Part shown: positions 47,989-56,630 of the stretch, piece after piece
Layout: every line of letters begins with the position of its first letter
How positions within the stretch are numbered: position 1 is the stretch's first letter
Assembly: GCA_020053105.1 (NCBI GenBank)
Contig: JAGVNU010000028.1
Location: 1-64,000 of the forward strand
Origin: Thermodesulfovibrionia bacterium
GTDB lineage: Bacteria > Nitrospirota > Thermodesulfovibrionia > UBA6902
Direction: 5' to 3'
Length of the DNA stretch: 64,000 nucleotides
Made by a program: the position numbers and the translations under genes
The notes under the pieces: model-generated
Seen by the model: only the letters and a program-made list of their open reading frames with translations
Told to the model about the DNA's origin: nothing
The model's database searches: none

Positions 47989-49338
47989 TTACTTGCCCCT
48001 GATGAGGCCCCATCTCTTTCTTTTTTCCCATAGCGATTTTCTTGTTATACCAAGCATGTCTGCCAATTCATTTTCACCGCGTGTTGACTGATACCGGAGA
48101 ATAAACTCCTTGGTATACCCCTCAATTGAGAGGACCTTGTCAAGTGCTTCGCAGGGAAAGTCATCAATGACCTGGAGTGTTTCCGGAAGATGTTCCGGCA
48201 ATATCATGTCCCGGTCCGTTACGAGCACTGCCCTTTCAATAATGTTCTGCAGTTCACGTACATTCCCGTGCCATGAATAATTCATCAGCAGGGTCTGCGC
48301 CATGTCATCAATTGTCGCTATGTGCTTGCCAAGCTCGTTTGAATATTTATTGAGGAAATGTCTTGCGAGTACCATGATGTCTTCCTTTCGTTCTCGCAGC
48401 GGGGGGAGCTTCAGCGTTACAACATTGATTCTATAGTAGAGGTCTTCCCTGAAGACACTGTCCTTGACTGCCTTTACAGGGTCCCTGTTTGTCGCGGTTA
48501 TAAAGCGCACGTCGATCTTTCTGCTCTGAACGCCGCCAAGGGGACGGATCTCCAGATCATCAATTACGCGGAGGAGCTTTGCCTGTAAGGAAAGAGTCAT
48601 GTCCGCAATTTCATCAAGGAATACTGTTCCGCTGTCGGCCTCTTCAAATAATCCCCTTTTGAAAGTTACCGCGCCGGTGAAGGCGCCTTTGGTGTACCCG
48701 AACAGTTCGGACTCAAGGAGATTTTCCGGGATGGCGCTGCAATTTATAGGGATGAACGGTTTTTCCCGCCTTGAGCTGTTGTAGTGTATTGCCCGAGCAA
48801 ACAGTTCTTTCCCGGTGCCGGTCTCGCCGAGCAGGAGGACGTTGCTCTTTGAGTCGGCGATCTTCTTGACTTCATCTATGAGGGAAGTGATGACCTTGCT
48901 CTGCCCGACTATCTTTCCGAAATCATATCTGTTTTCAATCTGCTTTTTCAGGATGAGGTTTTCAGCCTTAAGCGCCTTTTCCCTCAACGCGTTTTTGATG
49001 GTCCTTTTCAGTTCTTCATGAATGATGGGTTTAACTACATAGTCGTATGCGCCGGCCCTCAAAGCGCCCACCGCTGTTTCCAGAGAGGCATACGCGGTTA
49101 TCACAATAACGGATTGCTCGGGATATTTTTCTCTTACCCTGCGCACAAGTTCTATACCGTCAATTCCCGGAAGGATGATATCTGTGATGATGAGATCGTA
49201 TGTGCCGTCTTCAATGCTTTGGAGGGCGGACTCGGCGCTGTTTGCGGAATCAACGGCATACCCTTCCTGCGAAAGAACCCTTTTCAGCGACTCCCTGAGT
49301 GTCCCTTCGTCTTCAACTATGAGTATTCGTTCAGCCAT
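47989..49338 (-). CDS. NtrC-family sigma-54-dependent response regulator (complete)
   Basis: Receiver, GETGTGKELFARAIHYNS, YTKGAFTGAVTFKRGLFEEA, C-terminal HTH. Confidence 0.93.
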   Translation of the reverse strand: MAERILIVEDEGTLRESLKRVLSQEGYAVDSANSAESALQSIEDGTYDLIITDIILPGIDGIELVRRVREKYPEQSVIVITAYASLETAVGALRAGAYDYVVKPIIHEELKRTIKNALREKALKAENLILKKQIENRYDFGKIVGQSKVITSLIDEVKKIADSKSNVLLLGETGTGKELFARAIHYNSSRREKPFIPINCSAIPENLLESELFGYTKGAFTGAVTFKRGLFEEADSGTVFLDEIADMTLSLQAKLLRVIDDLEIRPLGGVQSRKIDVRFITATNRDPVKAVKDSVFREDLYYRINVVTLKLPPLRERKEDIMVLARHFLNKYSNELGKHIATIDDMAQTLLMNYSWHGNVRELQNIIERAVLVTDRDMILPEHLPETLQVIDDFPCEALDKVLSIEGYTKEFILRYQSTRGENELADMLGITRKSLWEKRKRWGLIRGK

Positions 49339-49551
49339 TTCAACCTCTCTGCGTTAATTTGGAAAATGCATTCAACATAATGCAGATGTTGGAAAATAAT
49401 TTGTTTTTCGATACCTTGAACGTAGTTTCAATCAAGGTCAGGCTTCATATTTTAACAAAGTCACATGTACAATTTGATGAAATTTATCGAGTTAAACAAA
49501 TTATTTTTCAATGTCTGCATTATTCGGATCAATTGCATTATTTTATTGCTT

Positions 49552-51444
49552 TTAAACAATCAAAGGCTTGTACATCTCAACAACCGTCCCCTGCAGTTTC
49601 GATATAAGATGGAACGCCTCTCTGATTGTCCTTTTTTCAAGGTTGCTGAGCTTGTCAGGGTTTATAAAGTTTTCCGGTGAACGCCCTTCCTTTATCTGCT
49701 CATACTGATAATGCATCCTCAGCATCATAATAAACTCAAAGGCGTGCATAAGCTCATTGTGATACTCTTTGACCGCGGGATGCGTGATCTTAAGCGCGCC
49801 TATCCTGTCAAGAGTGGCGGTCAGTTTTATCCCGCTTTCGAGGGCGAAGAGCCTGATTATATCATTAAGCGGCATCACGCCCTTGAGCTTCAGGTCGAAT
49901 TCATTTTTATGTTCACCGCTTTTTTCAACGACGAACGATTTCAGGAACCCGATGGGAGGGCTGTTCTTTACAATTATATTGGCCATTTGCCCGAGAAATA
50001 TTTTGTTCTTTGCGATAAGCGGCATATAAAAACTGCCCAGTTCGTTGCATAAGCTGAATTTGCCGTGCACGGGTCTCATGTCAAAAAATATAAGGGATTT
50101 AAGGACTGCTTCCGGGGTCGGGCGCGATATCCAGTTTTCGAAATATTCCTTCCACCGCTTAAGAGGCTTGCGCCATTTTGGGTTGCTCGCCATGTAATCC
50201 GCCCGGCATGAAGAAAACCCTATTTGTATGAGGCTGTCTTTTATGAACCCGGCAAGCGCGGAAAAATATTTCTCCGCCTCTTCTTCAGCCTCAGCCGATG
50301 GCGTGTCTGCATAGATGATAGCATTGTCCTGGTCGGTCTTGAACGTCTGTTCCTTCCTCCCTTCGCTGCCGTAAACGATAAAACAGTAAGGCACTGGCGG
50401 CTGTCCGAATTTCCTCTCCGCGATCTCGATGACCTTTTTCAGCAGCCTGTCGTTTATCTCGGTGATAATGCCGGTAATACTGCTGGCCTTTGTGCTTTCC
50501 TGCAGAAGCAGTCCTATTATAGTATTCATCTTTGCCGAGACAGTGACGAGATCTTCAATGGTCTGCTGTTTCTCAATATCATTTACAAAGGACAATGGCG
50601 ACGTCCCCTGAAGGAGCATCAGGTCATGATTGGTGATGATGCCTTTTAATTCCCCCTCTTTAATTACGATCATATGGTGTATGTTGTACTTGATCATCTT
50701 CAGCACCGCATCAAAACATGAATCGTTCGCGTCGACCCTGATGAGGGAAATGCTCATGATGTTTTTAACCGGGTCCGTCACATTGCGTGCGCTTGCAACG
50801 ACCCTCCGCAGGTCGCGGTCTGTGATGATCCCGGCAGGGACATTGTTCCTGTTCAAAACAATCAATGAGCTGATCCTGTGCTTTGCCATGACCTGCGCGG
50901 CTTCCTGAAGAGTCGTGTCTTCCGGGACTGTTATCACCTCTTTGGCAATGTCTCCGGAAGGTGTTGTGAACAGAAGCCGGTCGGTCCCGCTGTAGGCGAG
51001 GCTTCTGCCCTTCATCTCCTCAAACGTCCTTTCAACGTACCTCGTCAGGTGAGACATGAAATACTCGGCAAACGCAGGCCTTGACTCGATCAGCTTTAAT
51101 ACCTTGTCCCTGCCGAGGGTATAGCAGATGGTATCATCGGCGGCAATGACCGTGGTCTTCTGCTTGTCCCCTGCAATCAGGGAAACGAAACCGAAGCTGT
51201 CACCTTCTCCCCTGTAATCAATAATTGAGTCGGTCCCGCCTTCAGCCTTCATCAATATCTTTACGCTGCCTTTCTTTATTGTCCGGACAGCTTCGCTGGG
51301 AGGTCCGTCCTGCTTCAGGATGACCGTATCTTTCGGATAGAATTCCATTGACAGATTGTGCGCGACGTCCTTCAGGACCGGTTCATCAAGGAGCTGAAAA
51401 GGGGGGTTCTTCTTTAAAAAGCCTATCGCTTCTTCGAGGATCAT
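49552..51444 (-). CDS. cNMP-binding / CBS / DUF294 nucleotidyltransferase-like protein (copy 2)
   Basis: Same architecture as 45793-47700 (FIVYGSEGRKEQTFKTDQDNAIIYADT); start trimmed to ATG 51444. Confidence 0.9.
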   Translation of the reverse strand: MILEEAIGFLKKNPPFQLLDEPVLKDVAHNLSMEFYPKDTVILKQDGPPSEAVRTIKKGSVKILMKAEGGTDSIIDYRGEGDSFGFVSLIAGDKQKTTVIAADDTICYTLGRDKVLKLIESRPAFAEYFMSHLTRYVERTFEEMKGRSLAYSGTDRLLFTTPSGDIAKEVITVPEDTTLQEAAQVMAKHRISSLIVLNRNNVPAGIITDRDLRRVVASARNVTDPVKNIMSISLIRVDANDSCFDAVLKMIKYNIHHMIVIKEGELKGIITNHDLMLLQGTSPLSFVNDIEKQQTIEDLVTVSAKMNTIIGLLLQESTKASSITGIITEINDRLLKKVIEIAERKFGQPPVPYCFIVYGSEGRKEQTFKTDQDNAIIYADTPSAEAEEEAEKYFSALAGFIKDSLIQIGFSSCRADYMASNPKWRKPLKRWKEYFENWISRPTPEAVLKSLIFFDMRPVHGKFSLCNELGSFYMPLIAKNKIFLGQMANIIVKNSPPIGFLKSFVVEKSGEHKNEFDLKLKGVMPLNDIIRLFALESGIKLTATLDRIGALKITHPAVKEYHNELMHAFEFIMMLRMHYQYEQIKEGRSPENFINPDKLSNLEKRTIREAFHLISKLQGTVVEMYKPLIV

Positions 51445-51490
51445 GGTAGTTAATAATATACTACAAGATGGGAATCCTTGCCGCCCTCCC

Positions 51491-51518
51491 GTAGGGGCAT
51501 GGCGCGCCATGTCCCTAC
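51491..51518. repeat. Palindromic repeat gtaggggcatggcgcgccatgtccctac
   Basis: 28-bp near-perfect palindrome; shares 21-mer with 28751. Confidence 0.8.
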
Positions 51519-51594
51519 ATGGTATGTGAACGCGACGCGAGGGGATTATTGATATTGTATAATATCCGGGAACAGATGATGAAGGAGGTCTGCC

Positions 51595-52137
51595 ATGGCA
51601 AAAGTTGTTATTATTCTGGCCGATGGGTTTGAAGAGCTTGAAGCAGTGGCCATTATTGATGTGCTCAGGAGAGCGGGGATCGGTGTCATATCAGCGGGTC
51701 TTCACGAAGGGCCTGTATCAAGCGCCCGTAATGTTAAGGTAATACCCGATACGGTTATTGATACCATTAAAACAGATGATTTTGACATGCTCGTCCTGCC
51801 CGGCGGCATGCCCGGCGCTGCTAACCTTGATGCCGATGAAAGGGTGGGGGGCCTGATAAGGGACTTCAACAGCAAGGGGAAAATGACCGGAGCGATCTGC
51901 GCCGCACCTTATGTCCTGGCTAATGCCGGCATCCTCAAAGGCAAACGCGTGACATCTTTTCCATCCTTCAAAGACAAACTCGGTCCAGCGATCTATGAGG
52001 AAAAAGCCGTTGTCGAGGACGGTAACATAATGACCAGCAGGGGGCCGGGGACCGCATTATATTTCGCGCTGGCCATTGTTGAAAGGCTCGCGGGAAGAGA
52101 AAAGGCGCAGCAGGTAAAAGAAGCGATGCTGGTATAG
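51595..52137 (+). CDS. DJ-1/PfpI family protein
   Basis: KVVIILADGFEELEAVAIIDVLRRAGI, LVLPGGMPGA, GAICAAPYVLANAGILKGKRVTSFPS. Confidence 0.92.
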   Translation: MAKVVIILADGFEELEAVAIIDVLRRAGIGVISAGLHEGPVSSARNVKVIPDTVIDTIKTDDFDMLVLPGGMPGAANLDADERVGGLIRDFNSKGKMTGAICAAPYVLANAGILKGKRVTSFPSFKDKLGPAIYEEKAVVEDGNIMTSRGPGTALYFALAIVERLAGREKAQQVKEAMLV

Positions 52138-52160
52138 TCAACAGTTTTAAAAAAAGTTTC

Positions 52161-52236
52161 AGCCGTTTGAATAGCTTGAACCCCTTGAACAGCGAAACGG
52201 CTCAAGGGTTGGAACAGTTCAAGCTGCTGGAACGGT
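52161..52236. repeat. Degenerate TTGAAC/GTTCAA short-unit repeat able to fold
   Basis: agccgtttgaatagcttgaaccccttgaacagcgaaacggctcaagggttggaacagttcaagctgctggaacgg. Confidence 0.55.
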
Positions 52237-52246
52237 TATTTATATG

Positions 52247-52756
52247 TTACCTGCAGAAAACACACGCAAACAGGAACCTTCTGGCAAAGTAAAAGGTAAT
52301 GACCCCGGGAACGCTTAACTGTATTAATGGCGCCAATCCGATTCCGTATATCGTTGGCATAGCAGGCAAATAAGCCCATTCTTTTAAAAGCAGTACCCCT
52401 CTGTATTCAATTGCGACCGCTGTTATCAGGCCGACTGCAAACGCCGCGGAGAGTTGACTCCACTTCATTGAACGGACCCAGAGGATGTCCCGCCATAATC
52501 CTGCCACCCCGAGATAAATTGCAAGGACAAGAGTAGCATCAACAAACGCGGCTTCCATGATCATTAATATATATATGTCCGCTTTGAACTTGAATCCCTG
52601 ATAAAGAAAGGCCTCGTGTGCCGACTTCCATATGTAGTTCAGCAGTAAGGATATTACAAAGATCACCACAAGCGTCAGGGAAATGTGGCTTTTCCTCAGA
52701 TGATTATCCAATGGCTGTTTCGATCCTTTGGATGTTTCTTTCACCAGGTCACTCAT
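52247..52756 (-). CDS. Hypothetical multi-TM membrane protein
   Basis: Four hydrophobic segments, no recognised family. Confidence 0.6.
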   Translation of the reverse strand: MSDLVKETSKGSKQPLDNHLRKSHISLTLVVIFVISLLLNYIWKSAHEAFLYQGFKFKADIYILMIMEAAFVDATLVLAIYLGVAGLWRDILWVRSMKWSQLSAAFAVGLITAVAIEYRGVLLLKEWAYLPAMPTIYGIGLAPLIQLSVPGVITFYFARRFLFACVFCR

Positions 52757-52921
52757 AAAATTCTTTAACGCTCTTGGTAATCAGGAAACAGTATAGACAA
52801 CATTCAGGATCACATAACTCCTCCGCCTGTGATAAAAAATAACATTATACCGGCCCGCTAAAAGCCGGAGGCTGACGTTTCCTCATTCTCCAATCCCGTC
52901 GAAGGGAATAATAGATCCATT

Positions 52922-53311
52922 TTATCGCAAATGAAATTTATTGACCTTGTTGACTTCGTCTTCCAATTGCAGCGCAATTGATATGTTTTTTGACCGATCG
53001 TCATAATCAGCCCAACCTAAAATATTTGCATGTCTCTCTGGAGTATCATCAGGAACTACTTCCAGCCCTTTATCAGTAACTTTAGATGTAACAATATCAC
53101 CTCTGCCAAGAATCTCCTTTTGAATGTGACGGTCTCCTAAAGACCATATTTCATCATCTGATATTCCAGATGTTCTGAAAACAGAAGTCTCCCCGTTTTT
53201 GGTAGGCATAAAGACAGTCCATTTGATGGTATTATTTGAAGGTCTGTAATGCTGTTTGGACGTTGCAAATCGAGTGAGAATTTCTGCAGGAGATATTGGA
53301 GCTGGAGGCAA
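52922..53311 (-). CDS. Hypothetical protein, third gene of TIGR04255-type cassette
   Basis: 129-aa ORF 7 nt after previous gene; EILGRGDIVTSKVTDKGLEVVPDDTPERHANILGWADY. Confidence 0.65.
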   Translation of the reverse strand: MPPAPISPAEILTRFATSKQHYRPSNNTIKWTVFMPTKNGETSVFRTSGISDDEIWSLGDRHIQKEILGRGDIVTSKVTDKGLEVVPDDTPERHANILGWADYDDRSKNISIALQLEDEVNKVNKFHLR

Positions 53312-53318
53312 CGCTGTT

Positions 53319-53825
53319 CTACCTTCCTGAATATAATCGTTTAAGATTGGATATTATAGCTGGGGGCAAAGAGCTTCCGAAATATTCAATCCCGTGCGTC
53401 TTGTTAGTTCCGTATAAACCTGCGTAAATAATTTCACTTTTCCCGCTTACACTTACGACAAAAATTGACCGATTCCCTCTGTACCATTCCAGAGCTATCT
53501 CGCCATTTGGTTCGGCGGTAATAGAAGGCATGGGGAATGTCATATTTGAAGGTAGCAAGTAAATTAATTTTGCTGCATCTAATACAGCATCTTCTGATAC
53601 GGGAAGTGCGCCCGTTCCATCCCAGTCTTCAACAGAACACTCCTTAAATACTTCCATGAGGGCGGCAATTGTTTCTTCAATAGGACGGCTAAAGGTTTCA
53701 GTCCTTCTGAAATCCCCGATTACCTTATCACAAAACGTTTTCAGGCCTTCAAAATCAGGACTAAATCCAAAATCCAAAAAATTAGAAACGCTTGGACAAT
53801 TAGGACAATAAGTTGCTGTGCTCAT
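53319..53825 (-). CDS. Hypothetical protein, second gene of cassette
   Basis: CPNCPSV N-terminus; VEDWDGTGALPVSEDAVLDAAKLIYLLP...AEPNGEIALEWYRGNRSIFVVSVSG...YAGLYGTNKTHGIEYF; 4-nt overlap with upstream gene. Confidence 0.7.
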   Translation of the reverse strand: MSTATYCPNCPSVSNFLDFGFSPDFEGLKTFCDKVIGDFRRTETFSRPIEETIAALMEVFKECSVEDWDGTGALPVSEDAVLDAAKLIYLLPSNMTFPMPSITAEPNGEIALEWYRGNRSIFVVSVSGKSEIIYAGLYGTNKTHGIEYFGSSLPPAIISNLKRLYSGR

Positions 53826-54565
53826 TTGTAAAGCTCCTGTAATTTTTTTGTGATACTATTGAAAAATATTTCATTCTTGAAATTTCGTAAATTTTCTAAT
53901 TTGTTCCAAGTATCTTTTTCGGTGAGACCATCCGGATTATGATGAATAGCATCTATATCCAATATTATAGGTAATGATTTGCTTGTGTCAATTATTGTTT
54001 CCAGTGCCTGGGCTATAATCGCGAATGAATTAATAGACGGTTTTGGCAACACTATGCGACTGAAAAAACTGCTTATCCCCTGAGGCAATTTCTCCGGTAC
54101 AATAGGAGGAGCTGTCAAATATTCTCCGAAATCTCCTATTGGCATTGGTATATTTAAGTTATTTATATATCTTACAGCAACTCTGTAAATTAATTCCGGA
54201 GAGGTAATATCAGCATACATTTTCCATAATCTATAAGCTTCGTCACGTAGTTGATTCCAGGTAATATATGGTTGCAATCTGCTGAAAGTGAATCCGTCCA
54301 GTCTTGTTTGGACTATTTGTTTCTTATCAGTCGTTATATAACGATACCCATGCATTTTGGCTTCTGATGACTTCACTATCACTTCTGCCTTGGGCTCAAG
54401 CTTAAATTCCGATACTTTTTGTTCCTGTTTGACAGGGTATTGCTCTCTTATTAATTCATGAATAAAGTCTATTCTATTGACATCAACTGATGAAGGTAAT
54501 TTCACACGAATATCGATAAGCGCTTCGGTAATAGGGGCATTTTTTAATGTAGGGTATTTTTCCAA
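53822..54565 (-). CDS. TIGR04255-like family protein
   Basis: YPTLKNAPITEALIDIRVKLP...RVAVRYINNLNIPMPIGDFGEYLTAPPIVPEKLPQGISSFFSRIVLP...LDIDAIHHNP. Confidence 0.75.
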   Translation of the reverse strand: MEKYPTLKNAPITEALIDIRVKLPSSVDVNRIDFIHELIREQYPVKQEQKVSEFKLEPKAEVIVKSSEAKMHGYRYITTDKKQIVQTRLDGFTFSRLQPYITWNQLRDEAYRLWKMYADITSPELIYRVAVRYINNLNIPMPIGDFGEYLTAPPIVPEKLPQGISSFFSRIVLPKPSINSFAIIAQALETIIDTSKSLPIILDIDAIHHNPDGLTEKDTWNKLENLRNFKNEIFFNSITKKLQELYK

Positions 54566-54693
54566 ATGTATATGACCTTAACTGACGGATTTAATACTAT
54601 AACGGTTTATTGTTACTCAAAGATTAGCTGTGTAATTTTCATCATTATATCAAAATTAAAATATCATAACCACAATATTATTCGTTCAAAGGC

Positions 54694-54885
54694 GTGAAAA
54701 CGGAAAAGACCCCTCGAAAAGATCGTCTGAATTATCTTGTGACAATCATTGACAGGAGGTTTATAAGTTTTCTTTCGGCGACAACCGGATTCATTCTCAT
54801 CGTCTTGCAAGTAGGTCAGATGTTGTTAAGGAACAAGAAAACAATCAAACTTGATCAGTCAGGCGACCTCAACGGCCGACCGTGA
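54694..54885 (+). CDS. Possible small single-TM protein
   Basis: GTG-start 63-aa ORF with TM; overlaps 3' end of the convergent gene. Confidence 0.3.
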   Translation: MKTEKTPRKDRLNYLVTIIDRRFISFLSATTGFILIVLQVGQMLLRNKKTIKLDQSGDLNGRP

Positions 54886-56494
54886 GACCGCTTATAAGCT
54901 TCACCAGTGAATTTTCAAGGTCCGCGTCCAGTCTTATAAATTCCAGTCCGGTCTCATATGAATATTTGCCGTTCCCGTTATTTACCTGGCGCGACCATAC
55001 GACCTTGCCGCGAGGGTGGAGTGTTTCGTTCTCGGGTGTCACTATTTTTATTTCATACTCGGAATCAGGGGACACTATTTCCGGCGTTTCCAGACATATG
55101 CCGCCGAGGCTGATATTTTTTACAATTGCCCCGTTTTTACCACCGAGCGCCGCCCGATATCCGTTTGTCACGCCGATGCGAGGATGAGAGCGTGTTTCCT
55201 TCCACGACGTATTTTTCAAACGCTGTTCGTGGTACTGTTTTTTGTCCTTATACATGGCGGCATCGGCCCTTAGCAAAAGGTCCCCTGTGGAGCATGGATT
55301 GGCGGGGTCGAAGTGGGCGGAGCCGATGCTGAACGAGATTGTATAATCCCTTTTATTCCCCCGGTTGAAAATGCCGGTACTGGTCCTGAGATTGCCGATT
55401 ACGATACTGTCTATATCGACATCAGAGTGTTCCGTTAAAAGCACTGCAAATTCATCTCCCCCGATTCGCGCCAGGATATCGGACTCGCGAAAGGTCTTTT
55501 TCAGTATGGCAGCGCTGTCAATGAGCGCCCGGTCACCTGCGTCATGGCCGAGGGTATCATTAATTGTCTTCATATCATTAAGGTCGATGTACAGGAGTGA
55601 CATTCTTCTTTTTGTGCGGTCAGCCAGTTTGCACTGCTGTTCTGCAAGCCTGAAAAAGCCCCGCCGGTTAAACAGGCCTGTCAGATCATCAGTAACAGCG
55701 GTCATGCGGAGCTGTTCCTCCAGCTGCTTGCGTCTGGTAATGTCTCTCACCGTACCCGCGGAATGCCATTTATTATTGATCCGGAAAGATGAAACAGATA
55801 ACTCCAGTGGGAAATTTGAGCCGTCCTTCTTTGTCCCGGTCAACTCAAGCGTTTTCCCGATTACCTCGCATTGACCTGTTTCGCTGAAAACCGGGAGCTT
55901 CCGGTAATACTGCAGTCGTGCCTCTTCAGACACCATCATATCATGGAGTTTCCTGCCGAGGACCTCATGTTCTGCGTAGCCGAACACCCTTTCAGCCGCC
56001 TTGTTGAAATAGGTTATGACTCCGTCTCCATCCATGACGATTATCCCGTCCAGGGAGGAATCGGAGATGGCCCGCGCCCGCGTCTCACTTGCCCGGAGCT
56101 GGACTTCCGCTTTCTTCCTTGCAATGGAATAATGAATGGACCGCAGCAGTAATCTGCGGCCGACCTGACCCTTGACCAGGTAATCCTGTGCTCCGCTTTT
56201 TACCGCGTTTATTGCGGTTGTTTCATCTTCCAGGCCCGTCATTATGATGACAGGTACATCACCCACCAGGGTGATGACACTTTCCAATGAATCGATATCA
56301 CAGAAATCAGGCAGGTTAAGGTCAAGCATTATCACATCGATGGCTGATGACAGCAGGATTTCCAGCCCTGCTTTCAGCGTTCCGGCTTGGTCAATGATAT
56401 AGACCCGGTCTTTCGCCTCTCTTAAAAGCTCCTTTATTATTCTGACATCCCCGGGATTATCCTCGATCAGCAGGATATGCAGTTCATTACTCAT
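54869..56494 (-). CDS. Response regulator-PAS-GGDEF-PilZ diguanylate cyclase
   Basis: Receiver, PAS, RESDILARIGGDEFAVLL (I-site RxxD + GGDEF), C-terminal PilZ RSHPR...NISLGG. Confidence 0.92.
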   Translation of the reverse strand: MSNELHILLIEDNPGDVRIIKELLREAKDRVYIIDQAGTLKAGLEILLSSAIDVIMLDLNLPDFCDIDSLESVITLVGDVPVIIMTGLEDETTAINAVKSGAQDYLVKGQVGRRLLLRSIHYSIARKKAEVQLRASETRARAISDSSLDGIIVMDGDGVITYFNKAAERVFGYAEHEVLGRKLHDMMVSEEARLQYYRKLPVFSETGQCEVIGKTLELTGTKKDGSNFPLELSVSSFRINNKWHSAGTVRDITRRKQLEEQLRMTAVTDDLTGLFNRRGFFRLAEQQCKLADRTKRRMSLLYIDLNDMKTINDTLGHDAGDRALIDSAAILKKTFRESDILARIGGDEFAVLLTEHSDVDIDSIVIGNLRTSTGIFNRGNKRDYTISFSIGSAHFDPANPCSTGDLLLRADAAMYKDKKQYHEQRLKNTSWKETRSHPRIGVTNGYRAALGGKNGAIVKNISLGGICLETPEIVSPDSEYEIKIVTPENETLHPRGKVVWSRQVNNGNGKYSYETGLEFIRLDADLENSLVKLISGLTVGR

Positions 56495-56630
56495 TGTTTT
56501 CTCCTTGACGTCAACTCTGATGCATGGATATTAATTAAATTTTACAATAAATAAAACCGGCTGTACAGGCAGGGCTTATCCCCGGATATTCTATTTCTGC
56601 CGGGACAGGGCCGGGCGTGAACTAATATGA

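Noticed and set aside
56564-56590. GG-N10-GC match (minus strand GGGGATAAGCCCTGCC) upstream of the diguanylate cyclase
   Set aside because: Spacing fits but -24 and -12 elements diverge strongly from TGGCAC/TTGC.
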